Assembly: GCA_026388315.1 (NCBI GenBank)
Contig: JAPLKA010000053.1
Location: 1 to 64,000 of the forward strand
Source: Pseudomonadota bacterium
GTDB lineage: Bacteria; Desulfobacterota; Syntrophorhabdia; Syntrophorhabdales; Syntrophorhabdaceae
Direction of reading: 5' to 3'
DNA length: 64,000 nucleotides
Below the pieces are notes generated by a model. That model saw only the letters and a list, made by a program, of their open reading frames with translations. It did no database searches and was not told where the DNA came from. Numbering within the stretch: position 1 is the first letter of the stretch; every line of letters begins with the position of its first letter. Of this stretch, positions 14,704-23,167 are shown in pieces. The position numbers and the translations under genes were made by a program.

Positions 14704-17681
14704 GTACATTTAGCGAACTTAACAGCGTAGAATATTTCATTATCCGCCAGCTTACCGGCATTAACCTGAATCAGGTTCAGCATGGTATGGTAAAGGAAGA
14801 CATTGTACCTTATAGCGAGAAGGCACAATGGAAATATGTCCAACCTGAATTGCTTTCAAGGGAAATTACCGATGTTTTTCTGGAAAAGGAATTAAAGGAA
14901 TCCCTGATCCGCCTCAATCCCGCAATAAAATCAAACCCTGAACGGGCCGAGGAAGTAATTCACAAACTTCGGGCTATTCTCATTGCTGTTGGCAATGTTG
15001 GCCTTGTACGGGCTAATGAAGAATTTGCTAAATGGTTACGGGAAGAAATCTCCATGCCTTTTGGCAAAAATAATGCACATGTAAATATTCGGCTGATAGA
15101 CTTTGAACAAATAGACAACAACTCTTTTTTGCTTACCAACCAATTTAAAATCAGAACCAGAGAAACAAAAATCCCCGACATTGTAATGTTTGTTAATGGT
15201 ATTCCGCTTGTTGTCGGTGAAACCAAAACACCGGTTCGACCGGCAATTAGCTGGTTGGATGGCGCACATGATATCCATGTCATTTATGAAAATGCGGTGC
15301 CTCAGCTTTTTGTACCAAACGTGCTCTCTTTTGCGACAGAGGGTAAAGAACTTTTTATTGGCGGAGTAAGAACACCGTTAGAATTATGGTCTCCCTGGCG
15401 GCTTGAGGATGAAAAAGATGAGATACATCATTTTGCCGGATTGCAGGATGTAGCCAAACAGATAACTCATTTGCTAAAACCTTCTACCTTGCTGGATATA
15501 TTACAATACTTCACCATTTACGCCACAAACAGCAAAAAGAAAAAAATAAAAGTCGTCTGTCGTTATCAGCACTACGAAGGCGCCAATACCATTGTTGAAC
15601 GAGTTAAAGAAGGTAAAATAAAGAAAGGTTTAATCTGGCATTTTCAAGGTTCCGGCAAATCATTGTTGATGCTGTTTGCCGCTCAAAAAATGCGAAAACA
15701 ACAGGAGCTTGGAAATCCCACTGTTATTATAGTGGTTGACAGAGTTGACCTCGACACGCAAATTACTGCAACTTTTAACACTGCCGAAGTTCCGAATATG
15801 GTAACAACCGACAATATTAAAGAACTGCATGACCTGTTGGAAAAAGATACCAGAAAAATCATCATCACCATGATTCATAAATTTAAAGATGCGTATCCTG
15901 ATATGAACAAGCGGGAAAATCTCATAGTGATGGTCGATGAGGCTCACAGAACGCAAGAAGGGGACCTTGGCCGCAAAATGAGAAACGCATTACCCAACGC
16001 CTTTCTTTTTGGGTTAACCGGAACGCCAATCAATAGAGCCGACAAAAATACTTTCTGGGCATTTGGAGCGGAAGAGGATAAGAACGGCTACCTGAGCCGA
16101 TATACTTTTCAAGATAGTATTCGTGACAACGCCACACTCCCTTTGCATTTTGAACCACGCTTGCCCGATTACCATATTGATAAAGAGAGCCTCGATATCG
16201 CTTTTAAAGAAATGGCAAACGACCTGAGCGAAGAAGACCAGAACAAACTCAGCCAAAAAGCCGCACAGATGGCTGTTTTTTTGAAGGCTCCGGAACGAGT
16301 GAAGACCATAGTTCAGGATATAGTGGAGCATTTTCAAAAGCATGTGGAGCCGGAAGGTTTTAAAGCAATGATTGTAACCCCTGACCGCTATGCCTGCGTC
16401 CAGTACAAAGAGGAACTGGACAAATTACTTTCCCCTGAATCCAGTATCGTTGTTATGAGCACTTCCGCCAATGATGATTTTGAGTTCAAGCAAAAGTTCG
16501 CAATGGACAGAAACCAGCAGGAAAAAGTAATTGAAAAATATAATAATTCAGATTCTCCGCTTAATTTCCTTATTGTCACTGCGAAACTACTAACAGGTTT
16601 TGATTCGCCCATTTTGCAAACGATATATCTGGATAAATCACTTAAAGACCATACGCTGCTGCAAGCAATTTGCCGAACAAACAGACTCTTTCCAAATAAA
16701 ACATTTGGACGAATAGTTGATTATTTTGGTGTTTTTGATGATACTGCGAGCGCCCTGGCATTCGATGAAGAATCGTTAAAAAAGGTCATCAGTAATCTTC
16801 AGGAACTAAGAAACAAACTACCCGAACAAATGACGCTTTGCTTATCTCATTTTGCGGGTTTAGATAGAACCATTGAGGGTTTTGAAGGCTTGCAAGCTGC
16901 ACAGGATTGTATTAGTTCAAACGAAAAAAAAGACGCTTTCGCAAAAGATTTTAGTTTATTATCAAGACTGTGGGAAGCACTTTCTCCAGATGACGTATTA
17001 AAAAATTATCAAAAGGATTACAAATGGCTTTCACAGGTTTACACCTCGGTTAAACCAGGTCCCGATGATAACGGAAGATTATTATGGCACGCTTTAGGCG
17101 CACAAACTACGGCACTTATCCATGAGCATATCCATGTTGACGGCATTACCCACGATATGGAAGAAATGGTTTTAGATGCCGATGTAATCGACAACTTAAT
17201 GAATAATAAAGACCCGAAAGATGCAGATAGAATTATTAAAATATTATCAGGTAGGCTGGGTATAAATAAAGGCAACCCAATTTTCAAAAAGTTAAGTGAA
17301 CGACTTGAAGCATTGAGAGACAAGGCCGAAAAAGGTTTAATCAACAGCATTGAATTTATTAAACAACTTTGCGAAATTGCAAAAGAAACTTTGCAGGCTG
17401 AAAAACAAAAAGATAGCGGCGAAAAGCAAAAATCAGCAAAAGCGGCATTAACGGAATTATTCCTTGAACTTAAAACAGATAAAACACCGGCCATAGTTGA
17501 AAGAATAGTAAACGACATTGATGAGATTGTTCGTTTAGTCCGCTTTGACGGTTGGCAAAATACTATACCCGGTGAAAGAGAAGTTCAAAGAGCATTACGC
17601 AAAACATTGTTGAAATATCAATTACACAAAGAAGAAGAACTGTTTAATAAATCGTACGAGTATATTAAGGAATATTACTGA
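14700..17681 (+). CDS. hsdR: Type I restriction enzyme, motor/nuclease subunit
   Basis: HsdR translocates DNA using ATP and cleaves it. The N-terminal nuclease domain has the PD-(D/E)XK pattern ('KIPDIVMFVNGIPLVVGETKTP'); the SF2 helicase part has Walker A 'FQGSGKSLL', 'MVDEAHRTQ' (DEAH box), 'LFGLTGTP' and the arginine-finger region 'QAICRTNRLFP'. I choose ATG 14700, which overlaps the hsdS stop (ATGA); a longer in-frame reading from 14538 lies wholly inside hsdS. This gives 993 residues, normal for the family. All four operon genes look intact. Confidence 0.95.
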   Translation: MSTFSELNSVEYFIIRQLTGINLNQVQHGMVKEDIVPYSEKAQWKYVQPELLSREITDVFLEKELKESLIRLNPAIKSNPERAEEVIHKLRAILIAVGNVGLVRANEEFAKWLREEISMPFGKNNAHVNIRLIDFEQIDNNSFLLTNQFKIRTRETKIPDIVMFVNGIPLVVGETKTPVRPAISWLDGAHDIHVIYENAVPQLFVPNVLSFATEGKELFIGGVRTPLELWSPWRLEDEKDEIHHFAGLQDVAKQITHLLKPSTLLDILQYFTIYATNSKKKKIKVVCRYQHYEGANTIVERVKEGKIKKGLIWHFQGSGKSLLMLFAAQKMRKQQELGNPTVIIVVDRVDLDTQITATFNTAEVPNMVTTDNIKELHDLLEKDTRKIIITMIHKFKDAYPDMNKRENLIVMVDEAHRTQEGDLGRKMRNALPNAFLFGLTGTPINRADKNTFWAFGAEEDKNGYLSRYTFQDSIRDNATLPLHFEPRLPDYHIDKESLDIAFKEMANDLSEEDQNKLSQKAAQMAVFLKAPERVKTIVQDIVEHFQKHVEPEGFKAMIVTPDRYACVQYKEELDKLLSPESSIVVMSTSANDDFEFKQKFAMDRNQQEKVIEKYNNSDSPLNFLIVTAKLLTGFDSPILQTIYLDKSLKDHTLLQAICRTNRLFPNKTFGRIVDYFGVFDDTASALAFDEESLKKVISNLQELRNKLPEQMTLCLSHFAGLDRTIEGFEGLQAAQDCISSNEKKDAFAKDFSLLSRLWEALSPDDVLKNYQKDYKWLSQVYTSVKPGPDDNGRLLWHALGAQTTALIHEHIHVDGITHDMEEMVLDADVIDNLMNNKDPKDADRIIKILSGRLGINKGNPIFKKLSERLEALRDKAEKGLINSIEFIKQLCEIAKETLQAEKQKDSGEKQKSAKAALTELFLELKTDKTPAIVERIVNDIDEIVRLVRFDGWQNTIPGEREVQRALRKTLLKYQLHKEEELFNKSYEYIKEYY

Positions 17682-18378
17682 GTCAAACTCAACATCCTTT
17701 CGAATGGTAATCCTCACCCCATAATGAGCTATGGAGGGAAAGCATACTTAACTAACTGATCTTACAGAACAAAACATACTTTGTTACGTATAGGGCGATC
17801 AAAGCTGCTACACATTAAACTTCTGCCGGATTGCAGAAACAATACTCATGAGATATGTTTATAAGATCAATGTTTGCTTTGGGGGCGATTATTGATTCGA
17901 TTGCCCGGTTTTGCTGCCTCCGCCATGTTATTGTTCCTGCCCCCGCATAAATGTCAGCACGGTTTTAATATCATAGCGGTTCGTTTTTTCGCCACCATTT
18001 CTTGTTTTACGCATGGAATGTTTGTCGGTTGAGAGATTCTGTTTATGCCCCAGTGATTAAGGCAACTCATGTGCATGTTAACTTCATTCATCCCTGGCAA
18101 CGAATGTCCACGGTGTTGCCGTTTCTCTCTCTCCTTTCACTGTGATTTTTCTCTCTCTATACTCTATAGAGTATATAAGGGGTATAGGGGGGTCTTAGAG
18201 TGTGGCATGGAATACATTGGAATCATTACATAAATGGCCATTTTCCGAACCCTTGAAATCCACATGCTGTGGAATAATCTTCCACATGCTGTGGAATATT
18301 GTTTTTACACTATATCATCAATGATTCCACCTTAGTACCCTCTAAAAAGTGATCATTAATAAATATTGTCCGGGGTTT
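17682..18378. other. Non-coding region, possible replication origin
   Basis: About 700 bp with no convincing gene. It holds one copy of GTTACGTATAG (17783-17793), an AT-rich palindrome (ACTCTATAGAGT near 18170) and the 22-bp iteron-like repeats at 18260-18299. Its position beside a replication-initiator-like gene suggests an origin. Two tiny minus-strand frames near 17930-18015 have ATG starts but no other support. Confidence 0.4.
18260..18299. repeat. Two 22-bp iteron-like direct repeats, each an inverted repeat
   Basis: CCACATGCTGTGG occurs at 18260-18272 and 18282-18294, exactly 22 bp (two helical turns) apart, each followed by AATA. Each unit is itself CCACA-TGC-TGTGG. Direct repeats of this length next to an initiator gene are typical plasmid iterons. 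Confidence 0.6.
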
Positions 18379-19095
18379 TTACCGAGCGTGTCTCTGGATA
18401 TGAATCAGCTTGTAGCTATCTTTCCTAATCTCATAACCTTGGACAACGTTAGCATTTTTAAGTTCATCAAGCGCCTTTATGAGGCTCCTTTTGGCAACAT
18501 CTCTCCTGTGTGCCCTCAGGACGATGCGTTCCATAAGTATATCTTCTGAAAAAAGACTCCCGGAATTACATGATAGGAAGGAATAGAGGTTCTTTGCCGT
18601 CCGTGAGAGACTTACATAGAGCGACAAGTTGAGCCTCCATGAGTTCTTCAGACACGCCACGTAGAATTGGTAGTTCCAGGTAACGGATATCCACCCTGTA
18701 CGCATATCGTACACAACCTCATGTATGAGTCCCGTGATCAGCACCGTCTGCGTGACACGGGATATGGAGGTAACAGTCAAACTCCTCATTCTTTTCAGCG
18801 AATTAAGGATAAACTGGTCGTTATGACACCTCGTCATCTTTCTGATCTCGTGGATGTGGACGGATGATATAATGAGGGAATCTGAGAGTTTTTTGACCTT
18901 TTGGTGCTGGGAGAGGTACAGCAGTACATAGAGTTTCTCAAGATCGTCCGGAGTTATGTATTCCACGCACTCGTAAATGATCGTTCCCCTCTTCGTATGG
19001 TGGGTGATCCGCATCGCCCCCCGGCCCCGCTTGGGACAGGCGGGAGGGTATTTCACAATCTTGGCGTAAAGGGAAACCAGCCGGTGTTTAGGCAT
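18379..19095 (-). CDS. Replication-initiator-like protein (RepC/winged-helix type)
   Basis: A basic 238-residue protein with no catalytic motif. Its last part, 'RDVAKRSLIKALDELKNANVVQGYEIRKDS', looks like the winged-helix wing of IncQ RepC-type initiators, and the middle part has repeated helices. The gene is last in a tightly packed minus-strand operon after a primase, a RecA-fold helicase and a small protein, the order of an IncQ-like repB-repA-repC set. Together with the iterons just beyond its stop codon, this supports an initiator role. The assignment depends mostly on context. Confidence 0.55.
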   Translation of the reverse strand: MPKHRLVSLYAKIVKYPPACPKRGRGAMRITHHTKRGTIIYECVEYITPDDLEKLYVLLYLSQHQKVKKLSDSLIISSVHIHEIRKMTRCHNDQFILNSLKRMRSLTVTSISRVTQTVLITGLIHEVVYDMRTGWISVTWNYQFYVACLKNSWRLNLSLYVSLSRTAKNLYSFLSCNSGSLFSEDILMERIVLRAHRRDVAKRSLIKALDELKNANVVQGYEIRKDSYKLIHIQRHAR

Positions 19096-19267
19096 GTTGC
19101 CGTGGTCTTCCTTTCCGTCTTTTCTCTGCCGTCTGATCGGCCCCGAATCGCTGATCGAGCACCCTCATGATATCAAGGATAATATATTGAACAATCTTAT
19201 TTTCCACGTTCATGTCGTACACCTTCACACCGTCTTCATAGATGATTATTGACATATGTTTTTCCAT
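19088..19267 (-). CDS. Small protein with AT-hook-like tail
   Basis: A 59-residue frame, ATG at 19267, that overlaps the helicase gene by 22 bp at its start and the initiator gene by 8 bp at its end. The N-terminal half is hydrophobic/acidic and probably dimerising ('NKIVQYIILDIMRVLDQRFG'); the C-terminus is 'EKRRKGRPRQHA', a GRPR AT-hook-like motif. In IncQ plasmids a small autoregulator sits at a similar place. Overlap on both sides argues that it is real; the function is a guess. Confidence 0.55.
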   Translation of the reverse strand: MEKHMSIIIYEDGVKVYDMNVENKIVQYIILDIMRVLDQRFGADQTAEKRRKGRPRQHA

Positions 19268-20058
19268 TTCCGCGGCCTCCCCTGTTTCTTCATGCTGACC
19301 GGTGCAATATCCTCGCAGACGGTGAAGAACCCGTTGCGGAATGCAAGTGTCGTTTGCATTTTATCGGGAGAGTAATTGTTCTTCACAGTTATGAGCGTTT
19401 TATCTGCAAGCATGAGATGGACCCGGGAATTCTCTACCCATGCAGAACTCCCCCTTGCCCATGAGCGGTGGTCACCCTCGCCATTGACACCGTTCTTGGT
19501 GTGGTGGTGTACGATCAGTAAGGATGGAGCGAGCATCTTCGTAAAACGGTAAAACTGGGCGGCATACTCGCTTCTGTTCTCCTCGGCAATGAAAGAAACG
19601 AGGGGATCGATAATGACAAGATCGGGCCTCCAGTCTTTACAGTGGCTGCGAATCTCACCAAAGACACTTGTTGTCTTGAAGGATTGGGCATCAAGGAGGA
19701 CTGAGGGACAGTCCGTAAGATGAATGCATTTAAAATAAGCAAAGCGGGAGGACGGATCTTCGGTAATTCCGTGCATAGTCATCAGTGAGGTCATGGTGTC
19801 TCTTGCCCTTTTTCGAAATACCTGAACCGGGTCTTCTCCATTCAGGTAGAGCACTCGTGAATGGACCATCTTCCTTTCGAGGAACGGGACATTCATAGAC
19901 AGGGACAGACCGAGCTGGAGCGCGAAATAGCTCTTACCCGATCCCCCCGGTGCGGTAAGGAGGGTGACTCCCCCCTCGTGGATAATGCCCTCGATCAGCC
20001 ACATCGCGTCTTCGATCCCGTTGGCCGCGAGGATATCTGCAATGGTATCAATTTTCAC
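19246..20058 (-). CDS. RepA-like hexameric helicase (RecA-fold ATPase)
   Basis: 270 residues with Walker A 'LTAPGGSGKSYFALQ' near the N-terminus, 'VLYLNGEDP' and Walker B 'PDLVIIDPLVSF', then 'LLIVHHHTKNG', the pattern of the AAA_25/RepA family of plasmid and phage replicative helicases (RSF1010 RepA type). The protein ends 'KKQGRPRKWKN', again an AT-hook-like GRPRK. The start codon overlaps the stop of the primase gene (ATGA). It would unwind DNA at the origin for the primase. Confidence 0.8.
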   Translation of the reverse strand: MKIDTIADILAANGIEDAMWLIEGIIHEGGVTLLTAPGGSGKSYFALQLGLSLSMNVPFLERKMVHSRVLYLNGEDPVQVFRKRARDTMTSLMTMHGITEDPSSRFAYFKCIHLTDCPSVLLDAQSFKTTSVFGEIRSHCKDWRPDLVIIDPLVSFIAEENRSEYAAQFYRFTKMLAPSLLIVHHHTKNGVNGEGDHRSWARGSSAWVENSRVHLMLADKTLITVKNNYSPDKMQTTLAFRNGFFTVCEDIAPVSMKKQGRPRKWKNICQ

Positions 20059-20867
20059 GGGAACGCCCCCTTTGTATTCTGTCGGTGCCTCTCCTGGACA
20101 TAGCTAACCGCTTTTCCGACTGTCTTTTTTGCATATGACTCCACATTGTCTTTGTCTGTTTTTCTCTTCTCGATCAGGTAGTCGATGCACTGGCCCGGGG
20201 TTTTCTGTCTTTTGGCGAGACGGTAGATGATCTCTGCCATGTCCTCCTCTGACCTGCTTTTGTAAGAACCGGAATAAACATGGGATTCCGGCACCCCGTT
20301 TTGCACGTGGAAGCAAGAGGGGTTGTACCGCAGCGAAGGATTGAATTTTACGAGCCCGACAAAGGAATTCCTCTTATGATTCTTGAAATTAGCCACCCGC
20401 AGTATACGGGAGATATCGTGGACGTAATCGATCCGTCGGGCTGGGTATGCCATCTGGAACTTATTGCGTATAAGCCTGTTGAGAGCCTCTGTCTCTCTTA
20501 TGCTCATGACCTCGGAGAGTAGCCAGTAGAAATGGTGTTTTCCCGGGCTGCTCCGGACGATTATCGATGGTTCGGGGAGGTTAACCGCATTTAGGTCGAC
20601 AGGGAAGTCAAGCTCGCACCAGAGGGTGTCCTGTGTGTCCTCGTAGCCTTCTTTCCTTCTGTTTCTTGAACCGTGCTTCAGCCTGCCTGTCGTGGTATAT
20701 ACGTTATACCCTTTGGAGTTCATGAAACGAAAATACGGTCTGTACTTTTCGTATTCGCCGGCGGCAAATATCCGGGTAATACATTCCCCGGTAAGTTCAT
20801 GGATAAGGACGCAGGCGATTCTGTCCTTACCTGAGAAGCGGGTCATAAAGATGCAATCATCATCCAT
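20055..20867 (-). CDS. RepB-type DNA primase
   Basis: A 270-residue protein with the RepB primase pattern: 'MNSKGYNVYTTTGRLK', 'DTLWCELDFP' (metal-binding acidic pair), 'PSIIVRSSPGKHHFYWLL' and 'RILRVANFKNHK'. RepB-family primases make primers at IncQ-like origins and in some phage satellites. It is the first gene of the four-gene replication operon and overlaps the helicase gene by 4 bp. No relaxase domain is present, unlike RSF1010 MobA/RepB. Confidence 0.75.
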   Translation of the reverse strand: MDDDCIFMTRFSGKDRIACVLIHELTGECITRIFAAGEYEKYRPYFRFMNSKGYNVYTTTGRLKHGSRNRRKEGYEDTQDTLWCELDFPVDLNAVNLPEPSIIVRSSPGKHHFYWLLSEVMSIRETEALNRLIRNKFQMAYPARRIDYVHDISRILRVANFKNHKRNSFVGLVKFNPSLRYNPSCFHVQNGVPESHVYSGSYKSRSEEDMAEIIYRLAKRQKTPGQCIDYLIEKRKTDKDNVESYAKKTVGKAVSYVQERHRQNTKGAFP

Positions 20868-20961
20868 ATCCGTATATTACTTCTTTCCGGAAGGATGGTT
20901 GCTCAAATGTTTTTGGAAACTGCTGAATGTTGTCTGTGTATGTTTGGCTTATTTTGTTTTT

Positions 20962-21392
20962 TCAGTTCGACGATGGAATAATAACGGATGATTTTGAGGA
21001 GGTCATTTGAGTCTGGACGATAAGAAAATGGAGAAAGGCAATGATGGATGCCATCCTGGTCCTCACCGTCGAAATATTCATGCCCCGGTCCTGCTCATGC
21101 TCAATAAAGGCTTCGAGGTCAGAACGTTCGATCTCCTTAAGATCACTTTTACCCGACTTTCCATAAAAGTCGAGGAAGGACAATACTGAAGTGAAAGAAC
21201 TGTTGATTGTCCGAGCCTTGTGGTTTATGCGCCACTTGTGGCGCATGTAGTTCTCAAAATGCTCTTTCCCGGGGACCTCCAGATGGGAGAGCTTCTCAAA
21301 GATCCTGTCGATATGGGTCTGTGGATTACATTGGTCGCGTACGCCTCGAAATTACCGCTTGGTCTACTGAAACTCTGTTTTGTCTGGGTCAT
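20962..21392 (-). pseudogene. Tyrosine recombinase (integrase) remnant
   Basis: The frame from 21246 encodes the N-terminal SAM-like core-binding domain of a phage-type integrase ('KSDLKEIERSDLEAFIEHEQ' and 'NISTVRTRMASIIAFLHFL'). A better start, ATG 21392 after AGGAGGAG, is in another frame; one single-base shift near 21325 would join the two ('NFEAYATN' to 'THIDRIFEKLSHLEV'). The whole catalytic domain with the R-H-R-Y residues is absent. It lies 400 bp from the tRNA fragment and is probably what is left of the island's integrase. Confidence 0.7.
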
Positions 21393-21468
21393 TTCTCCTC
21401 CTTTTCTTTTGAGAAAAGCAGAATAAATAATGACCCTTAGACGTTCTATTGGTCAGTAAAGAAATTGT

Positions 21469-21502
21469 GTTACGTATAGGTAGGTGCAGTTGTTACGTAT
21501 AG
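21469..21502. repeat. Two GTTACGTATAG repeats; a third at 17783
   Basis: GTTACGTATAG occurs at 21469-21479 and 21492-21502 (23 bp apart), and once more at 17783-17793 on the other side of the replication genes. They may be arm-type integrase sites or iterons. The surrounding stretch 21447-21762 has no gene; it also has an inverted repeat TAGGCGGT / ACCGCCTA at 21581-21588 and 21613-21620. Confidence 0.6.
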
Positions 21503-21762
21503 TTGTTGTAAATACACACAGAGGGCTTTACCCACGCAGGAATGTCGGTAAAAACAATAGCCCTATGTTGCTATTTGCCGTAGGCGGTTATGCGAGTTCT
21601 GAGAGAGAAAGCACCGCCTATTTCTAAGCAGGGGGGTGCTTGATGATGTTGCCGTTTATTTTCTAACAAATTTGTGCCTAAAATTGTGCCCACTGTGCCT
21701 CTGATACCTCAAATAATCCAACGCAATCCAAAGATGAAAATAGGCATATTCTCTTAATATCC

Positions 21763-21791
21763 TTGACAATAGCCGTTTTGCGTGCTTTAAT
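21763..21791 (+). promoter_or_regulatory. Promoter abutting the tRNA-Leu fragment
   Basis: TTGACA (21763-21768), 17 bp, TTTAAT (21786-21791). The predicted transcription start falls at about 21798, exactly at the first base that matches tRNA-Leu. Confidence 0.5.
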
Positions 21792-21798
21792 GGTTTCG

Positions 21799-21854
21799 AC
21801 TCAAAATCCGGTGAGGGCAACCTCATGCGGGTTCGATTCCCGCCTTCGGCACCA
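21799..21854 (+). tRNA. 3' fragment of tRNA-Leu(CAA), island attachment site
   Basis: GACTCAAAATCC gives the anticodon loop (CTCAAAA), followed by a long variable arm (GGTGAGGGCAACCTCATGC), a perfect T arm (GCGGG..TTCGATT..CCCGC) and the acceptor strand CTTCGGC-A-CCA. No D arm or 5' acceptor strand (GCCGAAG) lies upstream and the 5' anticodon stem does not pair, so the gene is only a half. This is the scar left by integration into the anticodon loop; the intact gene should be at the other end of the island, outside the window. Confidence 0.8.
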
Positions 21855-21983
21855 TAAAATCAGCAGTCAGCAATCAGCTTTTTGGCATAATACCAACATC
21901 AATCCAAAGGGCTTTTTTTCATAATGCCTCACCATAACACTAATCCGTTGCCAATAGCAGAAAGACAGGGCAAGTATAAGGTC

Positions 21984-22025
21984 TATGTTCCCCGGGACGC
22001 CATATCGTTTTTCTCGGGGAACATA
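21984..22025. repeat. Long perfect hairpin between tRNA fragment and small RNA
   Basis: TATGTTCCCCG and CGGGGAACATA form an 11-bp perfect stem with a 20-base loop. There is no T tract, so it is not an obvious terminator. Its role is unknown. Confidence 0.55.
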
Positions 22026-22062
22026 AATTAAAATAGGAGAGACAAAATATATAATTATGTTG

Positions 22063-22159
22063 TATAATATATCAGGCTGGTTCCGGCAATTCCCCCCCCT
22101 GTAAAGAAATGCCGCCCAGCTCGCCACGGTACGTTATACGTATCGTGGCTCCTTTTTTT
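22063..22159 (+). ncRNA. Candidate small RNA with a C8 loop, upstream of HU
   Basis: A -10 box TATAAT (22063-22068, weak -35) would start an RNA near 22075. The first stem-loop is GCUGG (22076-22080) with CCAGC (22116-22120) and CGGCA (22084-22088) with UGCCG (22110-22114); its 21-base loop contains eight consecutive C. The second hairpin is a strong terminator. Loop bases CCCCCUGUA (22095-22103) can pair with UAUAGGGGG (22251-22259), the ribosome site of HU, over 9 bp with one G-U. It could be a free small RNA or an attenuated leader of the HU gene. Confidence 0.5.
22123..22159 (+). terminator. Rho-independent terminator of the candidate small RNA
   Basis: A 12-bp hairpin (GCCACGGTACGT / TACGTATCGTGGC with one G-T pair and a 3-base loop), followed by TCC and seven T. 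It is one of the strongest terminators in the window. Confidence 0.8.
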
Positions 22160-22264
22160 CACAAAAATATTTTAAATTTTTACTAAATTGCTCTTGTATC
22201 CAGTATGCAAATAATATATTGTATAAAAAGGCTTTATAAACAATAACCTATATAGGGGGCGTAC

Positions 22265-22540
22265 ATGACAAAAGCAGAACTTATCGGGAAGGTTGCAGCA
22301 GATGCAAAAATTTCAAAAGCAGCAGCAGCAAAGGCTTTAGGCTCATTTATTGATGCTGTCAAATCATCGCTCAAGAAAGGTGAAAAGGTAACACTTATCG
22401 GTTTCGGTAGCTTCTCTGTATCTCAAAGAAAGGCAAGGAAAGGGAGAAATCCACAGACAGGAAAGGCTATCAAGATACCGGCAAAAAAGGTACCAAAATT
22501 TGCAGCAGGAAAGGCCTTTAAGGAAGCAGTAAAGAAATAG
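22265..22540 (+). CDS. HU-family DNA-binding protein
   Basis: This 91-residue protein has the complete HU/IHF fold: '[25 protein letters not shown]' helices, '[29 protein letters not shown]' (the strand leading to the DNA-binding arm, with the RNPQTG core) and '[15 protein letters not shown]'. HU bends and compacts DNA. The ribosome site GGGGG at 22255-22259 is unusually G-rich and complementary to the C8 loop of the RNA just upstream. It has no partner gene in the same operon. Confidence 0.95.
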   Translation: MTKAELIGKVAADAKISKAAAAKALGSFIDAVKSSLKKGEKVTLIGFGSFSVSQRKARKGRNPQTGKAIKIPAKKVPKFAAGKAFKEAVKK

Positions 22541-22550
22541 TTTATTTTTG

Positions 22551-22577
22551 AAGGGTCCGGTATCAGGCTGGGCCCTT
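22551..22577 (+). terminator. Hairpin after HU, possible terminator
   Basis: AAGGGTCC pairs with GGGCCCTT around an 11-base loop (one G-U pair). There is only a short T run after it, so termination strength is uncertain. Confidence 0.45.
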
Positions 22578-22681
22578 TCATACCCCCTCCATAATAATAA
22601 TTTTTTGAATTTACCTTTTTCGTCATTTGAAGTATGTTTGTAATCTGGAAATTGGTTATTATAGATATGGAGGCATAAAAA

Positions 22682-23161
22682 ATGTGGAACTGGAAACACC
22701 TTTTTGAAGATAAGGAACTGGTCTGTTATTGTGATATTGATAATATAACCGACCCGAATGCCGATGAAGACAGCATCTATGTATCGGCAGACTGCTATTA
22801 TGTGATACCGAAAAGGACTGCAGCGTGGATGATGTTTTTTATCAAAAACGAAGGCACTATTAACCGCTACAGAGAGCAAAGAAAGAGCATGGGTCTCTCC
22901 ATAGAGGGCTACGAAAACTTCAATAATGTCATCTGTCTTGTGGAGCTGGATTCGGAAAATTATCTGTACAGGGTTATCCCTGCAGGAGATTACGATAGAG
23001 ATGGAAATGAACTGTGTGCATCAACAATAATCGGAAAGAAATCCTTCCTAAAAGGGATGAAAGGGGAATGGGCACTTATACAGAAAGGAAAAACCCATAA
23101 ATCTATCTTTGCCCTCTTCCGTTTTGTATACGGGCCGGGCAAAGAAGCAACCGGCATATAG
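22682..23161 (+). CDS. Hypothetical protein, 159 residues
   Basis: I do not recognise this protein. It is soluble, with no signal peptide; 'CDIDNITDPNADEDSIYVSADCYYVIPKR' is an acidic strand-rich opening and the rest alternates strand and helix. TATGGAGG upstream of the ATG supports the start. It is followed after 6 bp by a small cysteine-rich protein, so the two may be co-transcribed. Confidence 0.7.
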   Translation: MWNWKHLFEDKELVCYCDIDNITDPNADEDSIYVSADCYYVIPKRTAAWMMFFIKNEGTINRYREQRKSMGLSIEGYENFNNVICLVELDSENYLYRVIPAGDYDRDGNELCASTIIGKKSFLKGMKGEWALIQKGKTHKSIFALFRFVYGPGKEATGI

Positions 23162-23167
23162 TGTTTT

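Noticed and set aside
21799-21854. Functional tRNA-Leu, or tRNA-Leu with a group I intron
   Set aside because: No 5' half (D arm, GCCGAAG acceptor strand) was found in the preceding 600 bp, so neither an intact gene nor an intron-split gene fits.
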